Of a DNA stretch of 64,000 bases, positions 38,075 to 47,284 are shown one piece after another; positions within the stretch are counted from its first letter, which is position 1, and each line of letters begins with the position of its first letter. A program made the translations under genes and the position numbers. This stretch comes from Solibacillus daqui (GTDB lineage Bacteria > Bacillota > Bacilli > Bacillales_A > Planococcaceae): assembly GCF_028747805.1 (NCBI RefSeq), contig NZ_CP114887.1, positions 117,501 through 181,500 on the forward strand, written 5' to 3'. The notes below the pieces were generated by a model. The model was given only the letters and a program-made list of their open reading frames with translations, was not told where the DNA came from and ran no database searches.

Positions 38075-38383
38075 ATGAATATTACACACTATTTAATTGA
38101 TGAAATTTTAGATCCTACAAACATTATCGAGGGCAAGCGCTTTGAGTTTTTATTGGATGTAGAGGTAGATGAGGACGATGAGCTATATTCGGAAGCGGGC
38201 TTAGAAATCCGCGCAATCGTTGGGTTAATTAACGAAGATGTACGTATCATGAATTACTTCATTACCGATAAAACAAACAACGAAATTTTAGATTTCGCAC
38301 TTGAAGATGATGAAGAGGCGATGATTTTAGCGTTCTGTAAGGAAGAAATATTAGCGCCACCAGCATCAGAGGACGTAGAATAA
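38075..38383 (+). CDS. DUF6509-family small acidic protein
   Basis: 102 residues, strongly acidic, with DPTNIIEGKRFEFLLDVEVD, EDDELYSEAGLEIRAIVG and ILDFALEDDEEAM, which I associate with the uncharacterised DUF6509 family of Bacillales. No membrane segment. ATG at 38075 after AAGGGAG about 11 bases upstream. Function unknown. Divergent from AlaX. Confidence 0.75.
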   Translation: MNITHYLIDEILDPTNIIEGKRFEFLLDVEVDEDDELYSEAGLEIRAIVGLINEDVRIMNYFITDKTNNEILDFALEDDEEAMILAFCKEEILAPPASEDVE

Positions 38384-38388
38384 GGAAA

Positions 38389-38427
38389 TTGGGCAGCACG
38401 GAATGTCGTGTTGTCCTTTTTTAATTT
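38389..38427 (+). terminator. terminator after DUF6509 gene
   Basis: GGGCAGCACG pairs with CGTGTTGTCC (wobbles), followed by TTTTTT. Confidence 0.85.
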
Positions 38428-38439
38428 AATTCAGCAATT

Positions 38440-38643
38440 TTTGTACCGAAAGCGAAGCGACAGGTACAGAAGTGCCCTACTTCTATAAGTGGGGATGAGG
38501 CCAACAATACTATTTATATTCAGTGTGGGTTCAAACCCCGGCTGAATTAAGTTAAGCCCCGGCGGATGTCACAGATTTTTAGAGGAGTTTTTCAAGCGAG
38601 CTTGAAAAAAATCTGGACGCAATTACGCCGAGGCGTAATTGAT
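38440..38643. repeat. composite structured repeat, copy at 38.5 kb (modules A and B)
   Basis: First a TGTACC...GGTACA hairpin, then module A ATTCAG...CTGAAT (38518-38547) enclosing GGGTTCAAACCC. The junction CCCCGGCGGATGTCACAG leads to module B: CAGATTTTT (38572-38580) with AAAAATCTG (38607-38615) enclosing TTCAAGC/GCTTGAA, then the perfect stem CAATTACGCC/GGCGTAATTG (38620-38641). It lacks module C. No gene is present. Confidence 0.75.
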
Positions 38644-38684
38644 TTTACATGAGATATAACTGAATATAGCGCACAAATAGAATA

Positions 38685-38715
38685 GGCACTTTTGCTCGCA
38701 GTGAACAAAAGTGCC
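38685..38715. terminator. hairpin downstream of mntD-like gene
   Basis: Perfect 10-base stem GGCACTTTTG/CAAAAGTGCC. The T run on the minus strand is weak. Position suggests 3' end of the metal-transporter transcript. Confidence 0.5.
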
Positions 38716-38773
38716 AGTTATAAGTATTGAAGAACTTAACATTTAAATTATTTTCTTTTTAAAGTAGCCTTGG

Positions 38774-39661
38774 TTAAATGTTGGAGTTGTGTTCTTTCAT
38801 ATCGATTTCCGCGACTACTTTCTTATTTAAACGGCTATTTATCTTATCAATTGCAAATACCACAATAAAAATAACACCAACAATTGTTGCCATCATACCT
38901 GCTATTGAAGTATCCAACCATTTCGCACTATAATATCCGATTACCGCTGCCGTCACGCCAAAAGTGATACTCCATACAAACATTTGCTTAATGGATTTAC
39001 TAATCAAATAGGCGGTAGCCGCTGGACCAATTAGCATCGCTACAACTAAAATTGCGCCAACACTATCAAATGCTGAAACAGTTGTTAATGAAATCGTCGT
39101 CATAAAGCCGTAATGTAATAGCATAACAGGCAATCCGATTGTTGCAGCATAAACAGGATCGAACGTTGATAACTTCATTTCCTTATAAAACAGTACAAGG
39201 AAAGTAATATTGATTACTAGCACTAAAAGCAACATCCATACCGCTTTGGGCATAGTAATCGACAACAATGTCCATCTATCCCAAGGAACGAACGCGATTT
39301 CCCCCATTAAAACATGCTCTACATCTAAATGAACATTCCCTGCAAATAATGTGATGAGTAGCACACCAGCCGCAAACAATGATGTAAATATAACCCCAAT
39401 CGCAGCATCCTCCTGAATGCCTGAAGATTGTAGTAACTGTACTAAATAAGCTGTCAAAATCCCTGCACAAGCCGCACCCACTAACATCCAAAAACCATTT
39501 AATGTTTGCGTTATGATAAAGGCCATAACAATTCCAAACAGCACGGTATGACTAATCGCATCAGCAATCATAGACATTTTACGAAGAATTAAAAAAACAC
39601 CTGCTATACCGCACGTAATGCCTACTAATATACCCGTTAAAATGACCCAAAATTCAATCAT
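38774..39661 (-). CDS. mntD: metal ABC permease, second subunit
   Basis: 295 residues with about nine helices, ABC-3 family. GITCGIAGVFLILRKMSMIADAISH appears at the start, a DAAIGVIFTSLFA motif near residue 90 and TVSAFDSVGAILVVAMLIGPAATAYL near 195. With the neighbouring permease it forms the membrane channel. The start overlaps the upstream stop by four bases. A final tail rich in charged residues ends HNSNI. Confidence 0.88.
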   Translation of the reverse strand: MIEFWVILTGILVGITCGIAGVFLILRKMSMIADAISHTVLFGIVMAFIITQTLNGFWMLVGAACAGILTAYLVQLLQSSGIQEDAAIGVIFTSLFAAGVLLITLFAGNVHLDVEHVLMGEIAFVPWDRWTLLSITMPKAVWMLLLVLVINITFLVLFYKEMKLSTFDPVYAATIGLPVMLLHYGFMTTISLTTVSAFDSVGAILVVAMLIGPAATAYLISKSIKQMFVWSITFGVTAAVIGYYSAKWLDTSIAGMMATIVGVIFIVVFAIDKINSRLNKKVVAEIDMKEHNSNI

Positions 39662-40533
39662 GACACATCACCCTGTTGTTGAAATTTCTTTTTCCTCAAA
39701 TACTTGCTTAACTGTCCGGATTTTGGACTAAAAACATATGAAATGAAAAAAATACTAGCTGCAAATAACACAATAATTGGCCCAGTCGATAACCCTGTGC
39801 GAATGGAGCTAATGAATGTACCTGCCACACCTGCTAATCCACCACAAATGGCGCTAAATAATAGCATTGTATTTAACTTTTTTGTCCAAAGCTTTGCACT
39901 TGCCGCTGGGATGATAAGAAGTGCGGACATTAAAATAACACCTACTGCTTGAATACCTGTTACGATTGTCATGACGATAAGAGCCGTTAAACAAGCTTTT
40001 AATGCCTCAACAGGTAAACCAATTCCTTTTGCATAAACAGGGTCAAAAATCATGAGCTTCCATTCCTTGTACAGTAAAAGACTTACTAAAATAATGATCC
40101 CTGCACTTATAAAGAGCCAAGTTAAATCTGACTTTGTCATCGTCGCGGCTTTCCCGAAAATAAAGTCATTTAGCCCACTTTGATTGCCAAGTGGACTGCG
40201 ATTGACAATCGTTAAAAGCACAATACCAATTCCAAAAAACACCGCTAATACGAGCCCAATTGCTGCGTCAGCCTTTAACTTCGAATACGTAACAATCCAT
40301 TGGATACAGTACACAGCAAGTGCAGAGGTAATGGCAGCACCGACCATTAAAACAGGTAGTTCCTTTTGTCCTGTTATTAAAAAGGCTAAAGCGATACCAG
40401 GTAATGCAGCATGGGCTGCTGCATCACCTACTAAGCTTTGCTTTTGTAAGAAGGAAAAAGTCCCTGTAATACCTGCTGCTATACCTAGAAGCATTGTACC
40501 GATTAGTACCCACAGTAAATTTCCCGATAACAT
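39658..40533 (-). CDS. mntC: metal ABC permease, first subunit
   Basis: 291 residues, nine helices, ABC-3 family. GITGTFSFLQKQSLVGDAAAHAALPG, DAAIGLVLAVFFGIG and AVGVILMSALLIIPAASAKL match manganese/zinc permeases. Twelve bases after the ATPase with GGAGG before the ATG. Paralogous to the gene that follows, so the channel is probably a heterodimer. Confidence 0.88.
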   Translation of the reverse strand: MLSGNLLWVLIGTMLLGIAAGITGTFSFLQKQSLVGDAAAHAALPGIALAFLITGQKELPVLMVGAAITSALAVYCIQWIVTYSKLKADAAIGLVLAVFFGIGIVLLTIVNRSPLGNQSGLNDFIFGKAATMTKSDLTWLFISAGIIILVSLLLYKEWKLMIFDPVYAKGIGLPVEALKACLTALIVMTIVTGIQAVGVILMSALLIIPAASAKLWTKKLNTMLLFSAICGGLAGVAGTFISSIRTGLSTGPIIVLFAASIFFISYVFSPKSGQLSKYLRKKKFQQQGDVS

Positions 40534-40545
40534 TATTTCTCCTCC

Positions 40546-41274
40546 TTACATCGCTTCCATTATTAATAATTTTCCGCCATAGGTTTGCTGTAGCTTTTCG
40601 GGTGTAAAGGTTTCCTCGGTTTTCCCTGCCGCTAAAATCGTTTTATTTAATAAAATTGTATAGTCAAAATACTCCGTCACGGTTTGCAAATCATGATGAA
40701 CGACGAAAATACTTTTCCCTTGTGCCTTTAAATTTTTTAAAATATCGATAATTGTTTTTTCCGTTGCAGCATCTACCCCTGCGAAGGGCTCATCTAAAAA
40801 GTATACCTCTGCATTTTGGGCGAGTGCTCTTGCAAGGAAAACGCGCTGCTGTTGACCGCCAGAAAGCTGACCAATAGAGCGGTCTGCAAAATCCTGCATG
40901 CCAACACTCGATAAAGCTTCCATAGCGAGTGCTCGGTCGTGTTTTGTAGGACGTTTAAATAAGCCTCGATGGCCGTAACGACCCATTAATACAACATCAA
41001 TCGCTGTTGTTGGGAAATCCCAGTCAACGGCATTGCGCTGAGGTACATAGCCAACCTGTAAGCTTTTTGGAGAAAAAGCCTTCCCTAAAATCGAGACATT
41101 TCCAACTTTGTTTGGTAGCTGATTTAATACCGCCTTTAAAAATGTTGATTTTCCAGCACCATTTGGGCCAATTATGGCTGCTAAATGTCCTGTTGGTACT
41201 GAAACACTTGCATTTTCCAACACCGTTTTTTTATCATAAGCAACCGATAAGTTTTGAACTACTAATGCATCCAT
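40546..41274 (-). CDS. mntB: metal ABC transporter ATPase
   Basis: 242 residues. Walker A GPNGAGKST is near residue 36, VPQRNAVDWDFP is the Q-loop region typical of Mn/Zn importers, the signature LSGGQQQRVFLARALAQ is near 138 and Walker B VYFLDEPFAGVD near 158. Nine bases after the binding-protein gene. It energises uptake through the two permeases. Confidence 0.92.
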   Translation of the reverse strand: MDALVVQNLSVAYDKKTVLENASVSVPTGHLAAIIGPNGAGKSTFLKAVLNQLPNKVGNVSILGKAFSPKSLQVGYVPQRNAVDWDFPTTAIDVVLMGRYGHRGLFKRPTKHDRALAMEALSSVGMQDFADRSIGQLSGGQQQRVFLARALAQNAEVYFLDEPFAGVDAATEKTIIDILKNLKAQGKSIFVVHHDLQTVTEYFDYTILLNKTILAAGKTEETFTPEKLQQTYGGKLLIMEAM

Positions 41275-41283
41275 CTATTTCAC

Positions 41284-42210
41284 CTACTTTAATGAATTGA
41301 CAATCGTGTCGACGTTATGTTTATACATGCCTAAATAAGTACCTTCTTCTGTTCCCTCGGCTCCCATAGCATCTGAGAACAGTTCGCCGCCAATTACTAT
41401 GCTATGCCCTTTTTCCTTAGCGCCTTCAATTACTGCTTTCATCGCCTTATCGGAGACACTTGACTCTACAAATATCGCTTTAATCTTGTTCTCTACTAAA
41501 TAGTCAACCATATTTTGCACATCTTTTACGCCATATTCTGAATCCGTACTTAAGCCTTGAAGACCCCGTACTTCAAACCCTTGACTTTCACCAAAGTAGT
41601 TAAAGGCATCATGGGCTGTTACTAAGATTCTTTGCGATGCTGGAATTTCTTCAATCCTATTAGATGCGTATTGTTTTAGTTCATCTAACTCGGCTAAGAA
41701 AGCTTCTTCATTTGCCTCAAAATCATCTTTATATTCAGGATATTCTTCGACTAACGTGTCGCCAATTGTATCAACAACTTCCTTCCATAAGTCGATATCA
41801 AACCAAACGTGGGGATCGTGTAATGTTGCATTATTTGGATCCGCTAATAATTGTGCTTTATCAATTTCCTCTGCTACCGCTTGCACGGTTTTTTCCTCAG
41901 ACATTTGGTCGAAAATTTCTTGCATCTGTCCTTCTAAATGTAAGCCGCTGTAAAAGATCACCTCTGCTCCATCCAGCTTTGTCAAATCACTTTGTGTAGC
42001 CTTGTATAAATGTGGGTCGACGCCAGGTCCCATTAATGTTGTTACTTGTAAATGATCACCGCCAATGATTTTTAAGGCATCTCCAATTTGACTTGTAGTT
42101 GCGACGATATTTCCTTCTTTTTTTTCACTAGTTGATGATTCCTCATTTCCGCATGCTACTAATATCATAGATAATCCTAAAACACCCAAAACCCCAAAAT
42201 AACGTTTCAC
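41284..42210 (-). CDS. mntA: manganese/zinc-binding ABC lipoprotein (TroA/MntA type)
   Basis: 308 residues. The signal peptide has lipobox LVAC, then a cluster A-I metal-binding fold. Probable ligands are the histidines in GVDPHLYKATQSD and HDPHVWFDI and acidic residues in the C lobe, including the glutamate in FVESSVSDK. No His-rich loop is present, which favours Mn over Zn, as does the gene order of mntABCD. GTG start whose GTGA overlaps the stop of a small upstream ORF, with AAGGAG about 11 bases before it. Confidence 0.87.
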   Translation of the reverse strand: MKRYFGVLGVLGLSMILVACGNEESSTSEKKEGNIVATTSQIGDALKIIGGDHLQVTTLMGPGVDPHLYKATQSDLTKLDGAEVIFYSGLHLEGQMQEIFDQMSEEKTVQAVAEEIDKAQLLADPNNATLHDPHVWFDIDLWKEVVDTIGDTLVEEYPEYKDDFEANEEAFLAELDELKQYASNRIEEIPASQRILVTAHDAFNYFGESQGFEVRGLQGLSTDSEYGVKDVQNMVDYLVENKIKAIFVESSVSDKAMKAVIEGAKEKGHSIVIGGELFSDAMGAEGTEEGTYLGMYKHNVDTIVNSLK

Positions 42211-42380
42211 TGTCTTTTAGACTCCTTCTCTTTCAAATAATGATTTTGAATCACATACCGTAAGCTAATCCATATTACAAAAAATAACGTCGCGATCGTC
42301 ACTGATTTTGTTAGGAGCCATGCAAGTAAAAAAATAAACCAAATAATACATAACAGAATCATTAAAACTTCAACGGTCAT
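42207..42380 (-). CDS. small membrane protein (57 residues) coupled to mntA
   Basis: Conceptual translation starts MTVEVLMILLCIIWFIFLLA and ends with a basic tail KEKESKRQ. It is nearly all hydrophobic, with two probable membrane helices (about 4-23 and 26-43). The ATG follows AAGGACTG at a normal distance. The stop codon shares GTGA with the mntA start, and the gene lies between the operon promoter/operator and mntA. I know no homologue by sight. It may stabilise or regulate the transporter, or act as a leader whose translation sets mntA expression. Confidence 0.65.
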   Translation of the reverse strand: MTVEVLMILLCIIWFIFLLAWLLTKSVTIATLFFVIWISLRYVIQNHYLKEKESKRQ

Positions 42381-42412
42381 AATATTCAGTCCTTTTCACT
42401 AACGATAATATG

Positions 42413-42426
42413 TTTCCTTAAGGAAA
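42413..42426 (-). promoter_or_regulatory. probable MntR operator
   Basis: Perfect 14-base palindrome TTTCCTTAAGGAAA directly downstream of the -10 element. It resembles Bacillus MntR sites (TTTnC...GnAAA type). It fits Mn-dependent repression of the transporter operon. Confidence 0.65.
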
Positions 42427-42455
42427 AATATATGCTGAAACGAAAGAAAATGCAA
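42427..42455 (-). promoter_or_regulatory. promoter of mnt operon
   Basis: On the minus strand TTGCAT (42455-42450), a 17-base spacer, then TATATT (42432-42427). Confidence 0.7.
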
Positions 42456-42480
42456 CAATAAAGTTAAAAATAAACTTGTC

Positions 42481-42654
42481 GCATTGGAAAATTTCAAGCA
42501 GATAAACGATATATACGGTCATACAGAAGGTAAAATCTTATTAAGTAAGGTAATGAAAAAATTAATAAAGATGGGGGCTCGGAAGATTATGTTGTATGTT
42601 TCGGTAGGGGATAAGGTTGCCGTTGTATTTGAAAGGAGAAGGATACAAAGCTAA
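42481..42654 (+). pseudogene. GNAT acetyltransferase remnant
   Basis: The plus frame ending TAA at 42652 reads GKILLSKVMKKL then GARKIMLYVSVG, close to motif A and helix 4 of GNAT enzymes, then degenerates to FERRRIQS. It lacks a proper start and the first half of the fold. Probably a decaying fragment; it shares the mnt promoter region in antisense. Confidence 0.4.
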
Positions 42655-42697
42655 AAAAAGCCTCGGTGCATAAAGATAACATGCATCGAAGCTTTTG
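42655..42697 (-). terminator. terminator of gamma-glutamyltransferase gene
   Basis: On the minus strand AAAGCTTCGATGCAT pairs with ATGCACCGAGGCTTT (mostly), then TTTTTT. Confidence 0.82.
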
Positions 42698-42703
42698 TTT
42701 ATT

Positions 42704-44314
42704 TTACCAGGCTGCGATTGTGCCATCCGTACGTGGCTCTGTCCCACCGTAAAGTACGCCTGTTTTTTGATCGCGCCAAATGATTTGTCCACGTCCGAAA
42801 ATACTACCATCGATTGCAACATGAATATCATGACCTTTACGCTGCAAGGCTTGGACTAAATAATTTGGGAAATGTGGTTCAACTTCAATACGTTTGTCAC
42901 CCATCCATTGCCAGCGTGGCATGTCGAGCGCGGCCTGAGGATTTAGCGCGAAATCAACCGTATGCGTTACGACTTGAAAATGTCCTTGAGGCTGCATATA
43001 ACCACCCATAACGCCAAATGGTCCAACGGCTTCGTTATTTTTCGTTAGGAAGCCTGGAATGATTGTATGATATGTACGTTTTCCTGGTTTTAAAAAGTTT
43101 GGATGATTTTCATCTAATGAAAAATCATAGCCACGATTTTGTAGAGATATGCCTGTTCCTGGAATCACAATACCTGAACCGAAGCCCATATAGTTACTTT
43201 GAATGAATGATACCATGTTGCCGTCCGCATCTGCGGTTGCTAAAAACACCGTACCACCTTTTGGAATATCAAATGGCTTTGGCAGAAGTGCTGTATCGGT
43301 AATTTCGGCAAAACGTTTTTCACCGTAATCCTTTGAAAGTAACGTATCAGTATCTACCGGCATTTCTGCACGCTCCGTGACGAAGGCTTTACCGTCTGTA
43401 TAGGCAAGTTTGATTGCTTCAATTTGCTTGTGCAATGTATCAGTGTCCTGCCATTTTGCTTCTGCATGCTGGAAAATATTTAGCGCCATTTGTGCGACGA
43501 TGCCTTGTCCGTTTGGTGGGATTTCCCATACGTCATAGCCTTTGTAATTTACACCAATTGGTTGAACCCATTCCGGCTCGTAGCTTGCTAAATCGTCTTT
43601 CGTTATAAAGCCATTATGCTGTTTCATGAATGCATCGATTTTTTCTGCAAGTTCCCCTTGATAAAAAGCCTCTCCATTTGTCGAGGCGATTTTACGTAAT
43701 GTGTCAGCATGACCAGGAGAACGCCACATTTCACCAATTTCCGGCATGCGCCCATCGATTGAAAACGTGTCGAACCAAGCGTTGAATTCTTCGGTTGTGA
43801 GTGATTTTTTGTACTTTTTATAAGCGTTTTGCCAGTTTTGTCCAAGTGTCACGGAAATCGGGTAGCCGTCCTCCGCATAAGAAATCGCGGGTGCTAACAC
43901 TTCTGTTAAAGGTAATTTTCCGAAGCGCTTTGATAATGCTACCCAAGCCGCTGGAGCACCTGGAACAGTTACCGGAATGACGCCATGCATCGGCATTTTG
44001 TCGATCCCGCGTGCTATTAATGCTTCTTTTGAAATTGCTTTGGCAGAAGGACCTGAAGCGTTTAATCCATAAAGCTCTTTATCGGCGTTCATCCAAACAA
44101 GTGCAAAGGCATCTCCACCAATGCCGTTTGATGTTGGTTCGACAACGGTAAGGGCTGCTGCTGTTGCAATGGCTGCATCAACCGCATTGCCACCCTTTTT
44201 TAAAATATCGAGCCCAGCCTGTGCAGCAAGTGGCTGTGATGTTGCAACCATCCCACGATTTGCAATGACCGTATTGCGTTTACTCGCAAACGGATAATGT
44301 AATAAATCCATCAT
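42704..44314 (-). CDS. gamma-glutamyltransferase family protein (YwrD-like)
   Basis: 536 residues. An N-terminal ANRGMVATSQPLAAQAG, then GGNAVDAAIATAAALTVVEP and GIGGDAF typify the Ntn-hydrolase family. The predicted self-cleavage threonine lies in KGGTVFLATADADGNMVS near residue 350, and GFGSGIVIPGTGISLQNRG follows. There is no signal peptide, so like YwrD it is probably cytoplasmic, hydrolysing gamma-glutamyl compounds. Tandem ATG start after AAGGGGACG. It follows the dehydrogenase gene by 27 bases. Confidence 0.9.
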   Translation of the reverse strand: MMDLLHYPFASKRNTVIANRGMVATSQPLAAQAGLDILKKGGNAVDAAIATAAALTVVEPTSNGIGGDAFALVWMNADKELYGLNASGPSAKAISKEALIARGIDKMPMHGVIPVTVPGAPAAWVALSKRFGKLPLTEVLAPAISYAEDGYPISVTLGQNWQNAYKKYKKSLTTEEFNAWFDTFSIDGRMPEIGEMWRSPGHADTLRKIASTNGEAFYQGELAEKIDAFMKQHNGFITKDDLASYEPEWVQPIGVNYKGYDVWEIPPNGQGIVAQMALNIFQHAEAKWQDTDTLHKQIEAIKLAYTDGKAFVTERAEMPVDTDTLLSKDYGEKRFAEITDTALLPKPFDIPKGGTVFLATADADGNMVSFIQSNYMGFGSGIVIPGTGISLQNRGYDFSLDENHPNFLKPGKRTYHTIIPGFLTKNNEAVGPFGVMGGYMQPQGHFQVVTHTVDFALNPQAALDMPRWQWMGDKRIEVEPHFPNYLVQALQRKGHDIHVAIDGSIFGRGQIIWRDQKTGVLYGGTEPRTDGTIAAW

Positions 44315-44341
44315 AAAAACGTCCCCTTATAAAATGATTTG

Positions 44342-45277
44342 CTATTTTAATAACTCATCTATCCAACGTTGAACTTTTAACCCTTCTTCAAATGGTACGA
44401 TAAAGGCATTTTCACCAAGCAGTGTTTTACGGCAAGCGCCTAGCATCGTTTCGGGCATTTCGGTTGCAATAATTTCTACTTCTGCTTCATAGGCTTTTGC
44501 TGTGAATATTTGTGACCAGTTACGCAATGTGACCGTTTTATTTGTACCGAAAACTTTATAGTCGATGCGTTCTTCTTGGCCAATGCCTGCAAGTCCATTT
44601 ATGACCATTGGAATACCGCTCGTTGTTTTCGCTAATGCGGATACGCCCGTTTCGCAAAGCGCTTCATTTTGTGGATATGTCGTTTCATGTGCAGTAATGT
44701 CGATATCGCCAAATAAATGATACGTTAGCTGTAAGTAGTGTGGGAAAATTTCGCGTATGAAGCCACCTTGCTCACGTGAAGCAATCCACGGGTTTTGCTG
44801 CCATTTGCGCGGCCATTCTGGGAAATATGTATGTAGTTCAATGCGCATAATATCGCCCATATCACTTGCTAATTCTTTTTTGAATTGGTGCACCGCTGCT
44901 CCGTACATCAGCGGGAAGTGCATCGCTGTTTTGACATTCGATTGTTGTGCGACTTGTACCATGACTTCACCGTCCGAGGCATCATGGGCAAGTGGCTTTT
45001 CTGATAAAATATGAAGCCCGTGCTTAGCGATTTCTTGTGCTAATGAGGCATGGCTAACGGGTGGTGTGCCGATATACACCCAGTCAGGTCTTAAGTTGAG
45101 TAGTGCTTGTAAATCATTTGTTGTGTTGACATTGTATTTTTCCTGTATTTCCTTCGTACGTTGTTCATTCGTATCAAAAATAGCGGCGATTTCGTAATGT
45201 TCGTTGTTTAACGCTTGGTTAATAATCCTTTCGCCGACAACACCTGTGCCGATAATACCGATTGTTGTTTTTGTCAT
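44342..45277 (-). CDS. Gfo/Idh/MocA-family oxidoreductase
   Basis: 311 residues. The Rossmann opening IGIIGTGVVGERII is followed by DWVYIGTPPVSHA and the conserved ILSEKPLAHDASDGE, where EKP holds the catalytic lysine. The C-terminal domain has HYLQLTYHLFGDI. NAD(P)-dependent oxidation of a sugar or inositol-like substrate is expected, but the substrate is unknown. ATG with AAAGGAG ten bases upstream. Likely an operon with the gamma-glutamyltransferase. Confidence 0.88.
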   Translation of the reverse strand: MTKTTIGIIGTGVVGERIINQALNNEHYEIAAIFDTNEQRTKEIQEKYNVNTTNDLQALLNLRPDWVYIGTPPVSHASLAQEIAKHGLHILSEKPLAHDASDGEVMVQVAQQSNVKTAMHFPLMYGAAVHQFKKELASDMGDIMRIELHTYFPEWPRKWQQNPWIASREQGGFIREIFPHYLQLTYHLFGDIDITAHETTYPQNEALCETGVSALAKTTSGIPMVINGLAGIGQEERIDYKVFGTNKTVTLRNWSQIFTAKAYEAEVEIIATEMPETMLGACRKTLLGENAFIVPFEEGLKVQRWIDELLK

Positions 45278-45558
45278 AGTGGTATTGCTCCTTTATTAGA
45301 GTATTCTGATAGTTAGTGTAGCATATTTTTCGGATTTCGGAATATAGTGGAGGGAGATTTTAGAAGTTTTGGAGCGAATAAAAACAGTGTAAAAAATAAA
45401 TGCATGTCACATTAAGCATCGTTCATGTGAAATGATTGAAAATATGTTTTACTAATGGTAAGTTAACTCACTTATATAACTAATGAACTTGAATAAATTA
45501 TACAAAAGATAAAAAAAATTTTCTGAAATGGGATTAGACTTAGAAGGAGTGGTGCACG

Positions 45559-46887
45559 GTGAAGGTAGTAATTATCGGAGGAGATGCGGCAGGAATGAGC
45601 GCGGCAATGGAAATTGTGCGCAATAATAAGGCTGCACAAATTTTAGTGTTAGAAAAGGGCGATGTCTATTCATACGGGCAATGTGGTTTGCCGTATGTCA
45701 TTAACGGAAAAGTGCCACATACAGATGATTTAATCGCACGAGATGTTGAAGAGTTCCGTGCAAAATACGGAATTGATGCACGGATTTTTCATGAAGTTAC
45801 GAATATTGATACGAAGTTAAAAAAGGTGAGTGGCATTGATGTGAATAGCCGTGAACCATTTGAATTTTTATACGATAAATTGTTAATTGCAACAGGGGCC
45901 TCACCAACAATTCCTCGGCTGGAAAATGCAGACTTACAGGGCATTCATACAGTGAAAACCATTCCACAAATGGAGGCATTAATGCGTGCATTACCTAGTG
46001 TGAAGCATGTGACAATTATTGGTGCGGGTTATATTGGCTTGGAAGTAGCAGAAACGGTTCGTGAGCGCGGGTTAGAGGTGCGTTTAATACATCGTGGGAA
46101 GCGTTTGATGTCAGCTTTAGATCCAAAGCTAGCGCAAATGGTGTTAGAGGAAGCACGGAAACATGGCATTGACGTATTACTAAATGAAACGACACTAGGT
46201 TTTAAAGGGGCAACGCATGTCGAAGGGGTACGCACGGCATCAGGTATTTATGAGACCGATTTAGTCATTGTCGCAACGGGGGTACGTCCAAATACGCAGT
46301 TTGCGAATGGCTTTGCGAAACTCGAAAACGGGGCATTAATTGTTAATGAACATATGGAAACATCTATTGAACATGTCTATGCAGCAGGCGATTGTGCAAC
46401 CCATTATCACCGTATTAAGCGTCAGATGGATTACTTACCGCTAGGCTCTACAGCGAATAAGCAAGGACGTATTGCCGGTTTAAATATTGCTGGCTACATG
46501 CAAAAATATCAAGGCATTGTGGGCACATCGATTTTAAAATTTTTCAATTTGCAAATTGGAATGACGGGATTAACTAATGCAGATGCCGATCAACTGCATG
46601 TACTTGTAGAAGCGTATGAAATGGAAGTAAACGATATCGCAAGCTATTATCCGAATGTACGTCCGATGAAACTGCGCATGCTTGTAGAGCAGCAAAGTCG
46701 TCAGTTACTAGGCATGCAAGCGGTTGGGGAAAATGGGGTCGATAAGCGTATCGATGTATTTGCAACAGCGCTTTATAACGAAATGACATTTGAGGATTTA
46801 CTACATTTGGACTTAGCATACGCACCACCATTTAGCGGTGTGTGGGATGCAATTATGCAAATGCCGAAGCGATACGGTAAAAAATAA
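45559..46887 (+). CDS. CoA-disulfide reductase-like FAD/NAD(P) oxidoreductase
   Basis: 442 residues. FAD-binding IIGGDAAGMSAA comes first, then the redox motif YSYGQCGLPYVI with a single catalytic cysteine near residue 42. NAD(P)-binding TIIGAGYIGLEVAET lies near 152 and YAAGDCA near 273. A C-terminal interface domain follows. The single-Cys motif matches CoA-disulfide reductases and related NADH oxidases that keep CoA thiol reduced. No fused rhodanese domain. GTG start after AGAAGGAGTGG. Confidence 0.87.
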   Translation: MKVVIIGGDAAGMSAAMEIVRNNKAAQILVLEKGDVYSYGQCGLPYVINGKVPHTDDLIARDVEEFRAKYGIDARIFHEVTNIDTKLKKVSGIDVNSREPFEFLYDKLLIATGASPTIPRLENADLQGIHTVKTIPQMEALMRALPSVKHVTIIGAGYIGLEVAETVRERGLEVRLIHRGKRLMSALDPKLAQMVLEEARKHGIDVLLNETTLGFKGATHVEGVRTASGIYETDLVIVATGVRPNTQFANGFAKLENGALIVNEHMETSIEHVYAAGDCATHYHRIKRQMDYLPLGSTANKQGRIAGLNIAGYMQKYQGIVGTSILKFFNLQIGMTGLTNADADQLHVLVEAYEMEVNDIASYYPNVRPMKLRMLVEQQSRQLLGMQAVGENGVDKRIDVFATALYNEMTFEDLLHLDLAYAPPFSGVWDAIMQMPKRYGKK

Positions 46888-46898
46888 TAAAAACGAAA

Positions 46899-46950
46899 GA
46901 AGGCACGAGCTACTATTGGGAGGATAGCTCGTGCCTTCTTCTTTTTTTCG
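46899..46950 (+). terminator. terminator after CoA-disulfide reductase-like gene
   Basis: GAAGGCACGAGCTA pairs perfectly with TAGCTCGTGCCTTC, followed by CTTTTTTT. Confidence 0.92.
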
Positions 46951-47284
46951 TTTAGGCTAGGTGTGTGCTAGCCTACCTTATGAATGAGGTGGTAGTCAAA
47001 TGGTTCAAAGCATAATGAATATTGTTGAGTTTTTACATGCTAGCAGCTAGGTATCCTGCAACGGTGGAATCATGCAAAAAGTCTAAATACTCTTTTGAAC
47101 TTACATACACTATAACGCAAAAACAGCACAAAAATGCCATTTTAATAGAACTGTAAATGATATGTAAAGTATAAAAAATGGTATAAAACCCATTGTATCA
47201 ATGTTTATGGGCGATTACAGGAAATTGCCCTTGTCATTTTATGAATATTGTATGACAAATATATGACGTATGTGACGAACGATT
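46951..47284. other. intergenic region before yxdL
   Basis: AT-rich, without a credible gene. An AGGCTAG...CTAGCCT hairpin lies near 46962-46977. The promoter-proximal part with direct repeats is listed separately. Confidence 0.5.

Noticed and set aside
38440..38520. IS200/IS605 end
   Set aside because: Hairpins near 38440-38490 recall such ends, but no transposase or TnpB remnant is in or near the gap.
38518..38547. tRNA T-arm remnant (GGGTTCAAACCC) in module A
   Set aside because: Resembles a T loop, but the flanking arms pair as a simple hairpin and no anticodon or acceptor region exists.
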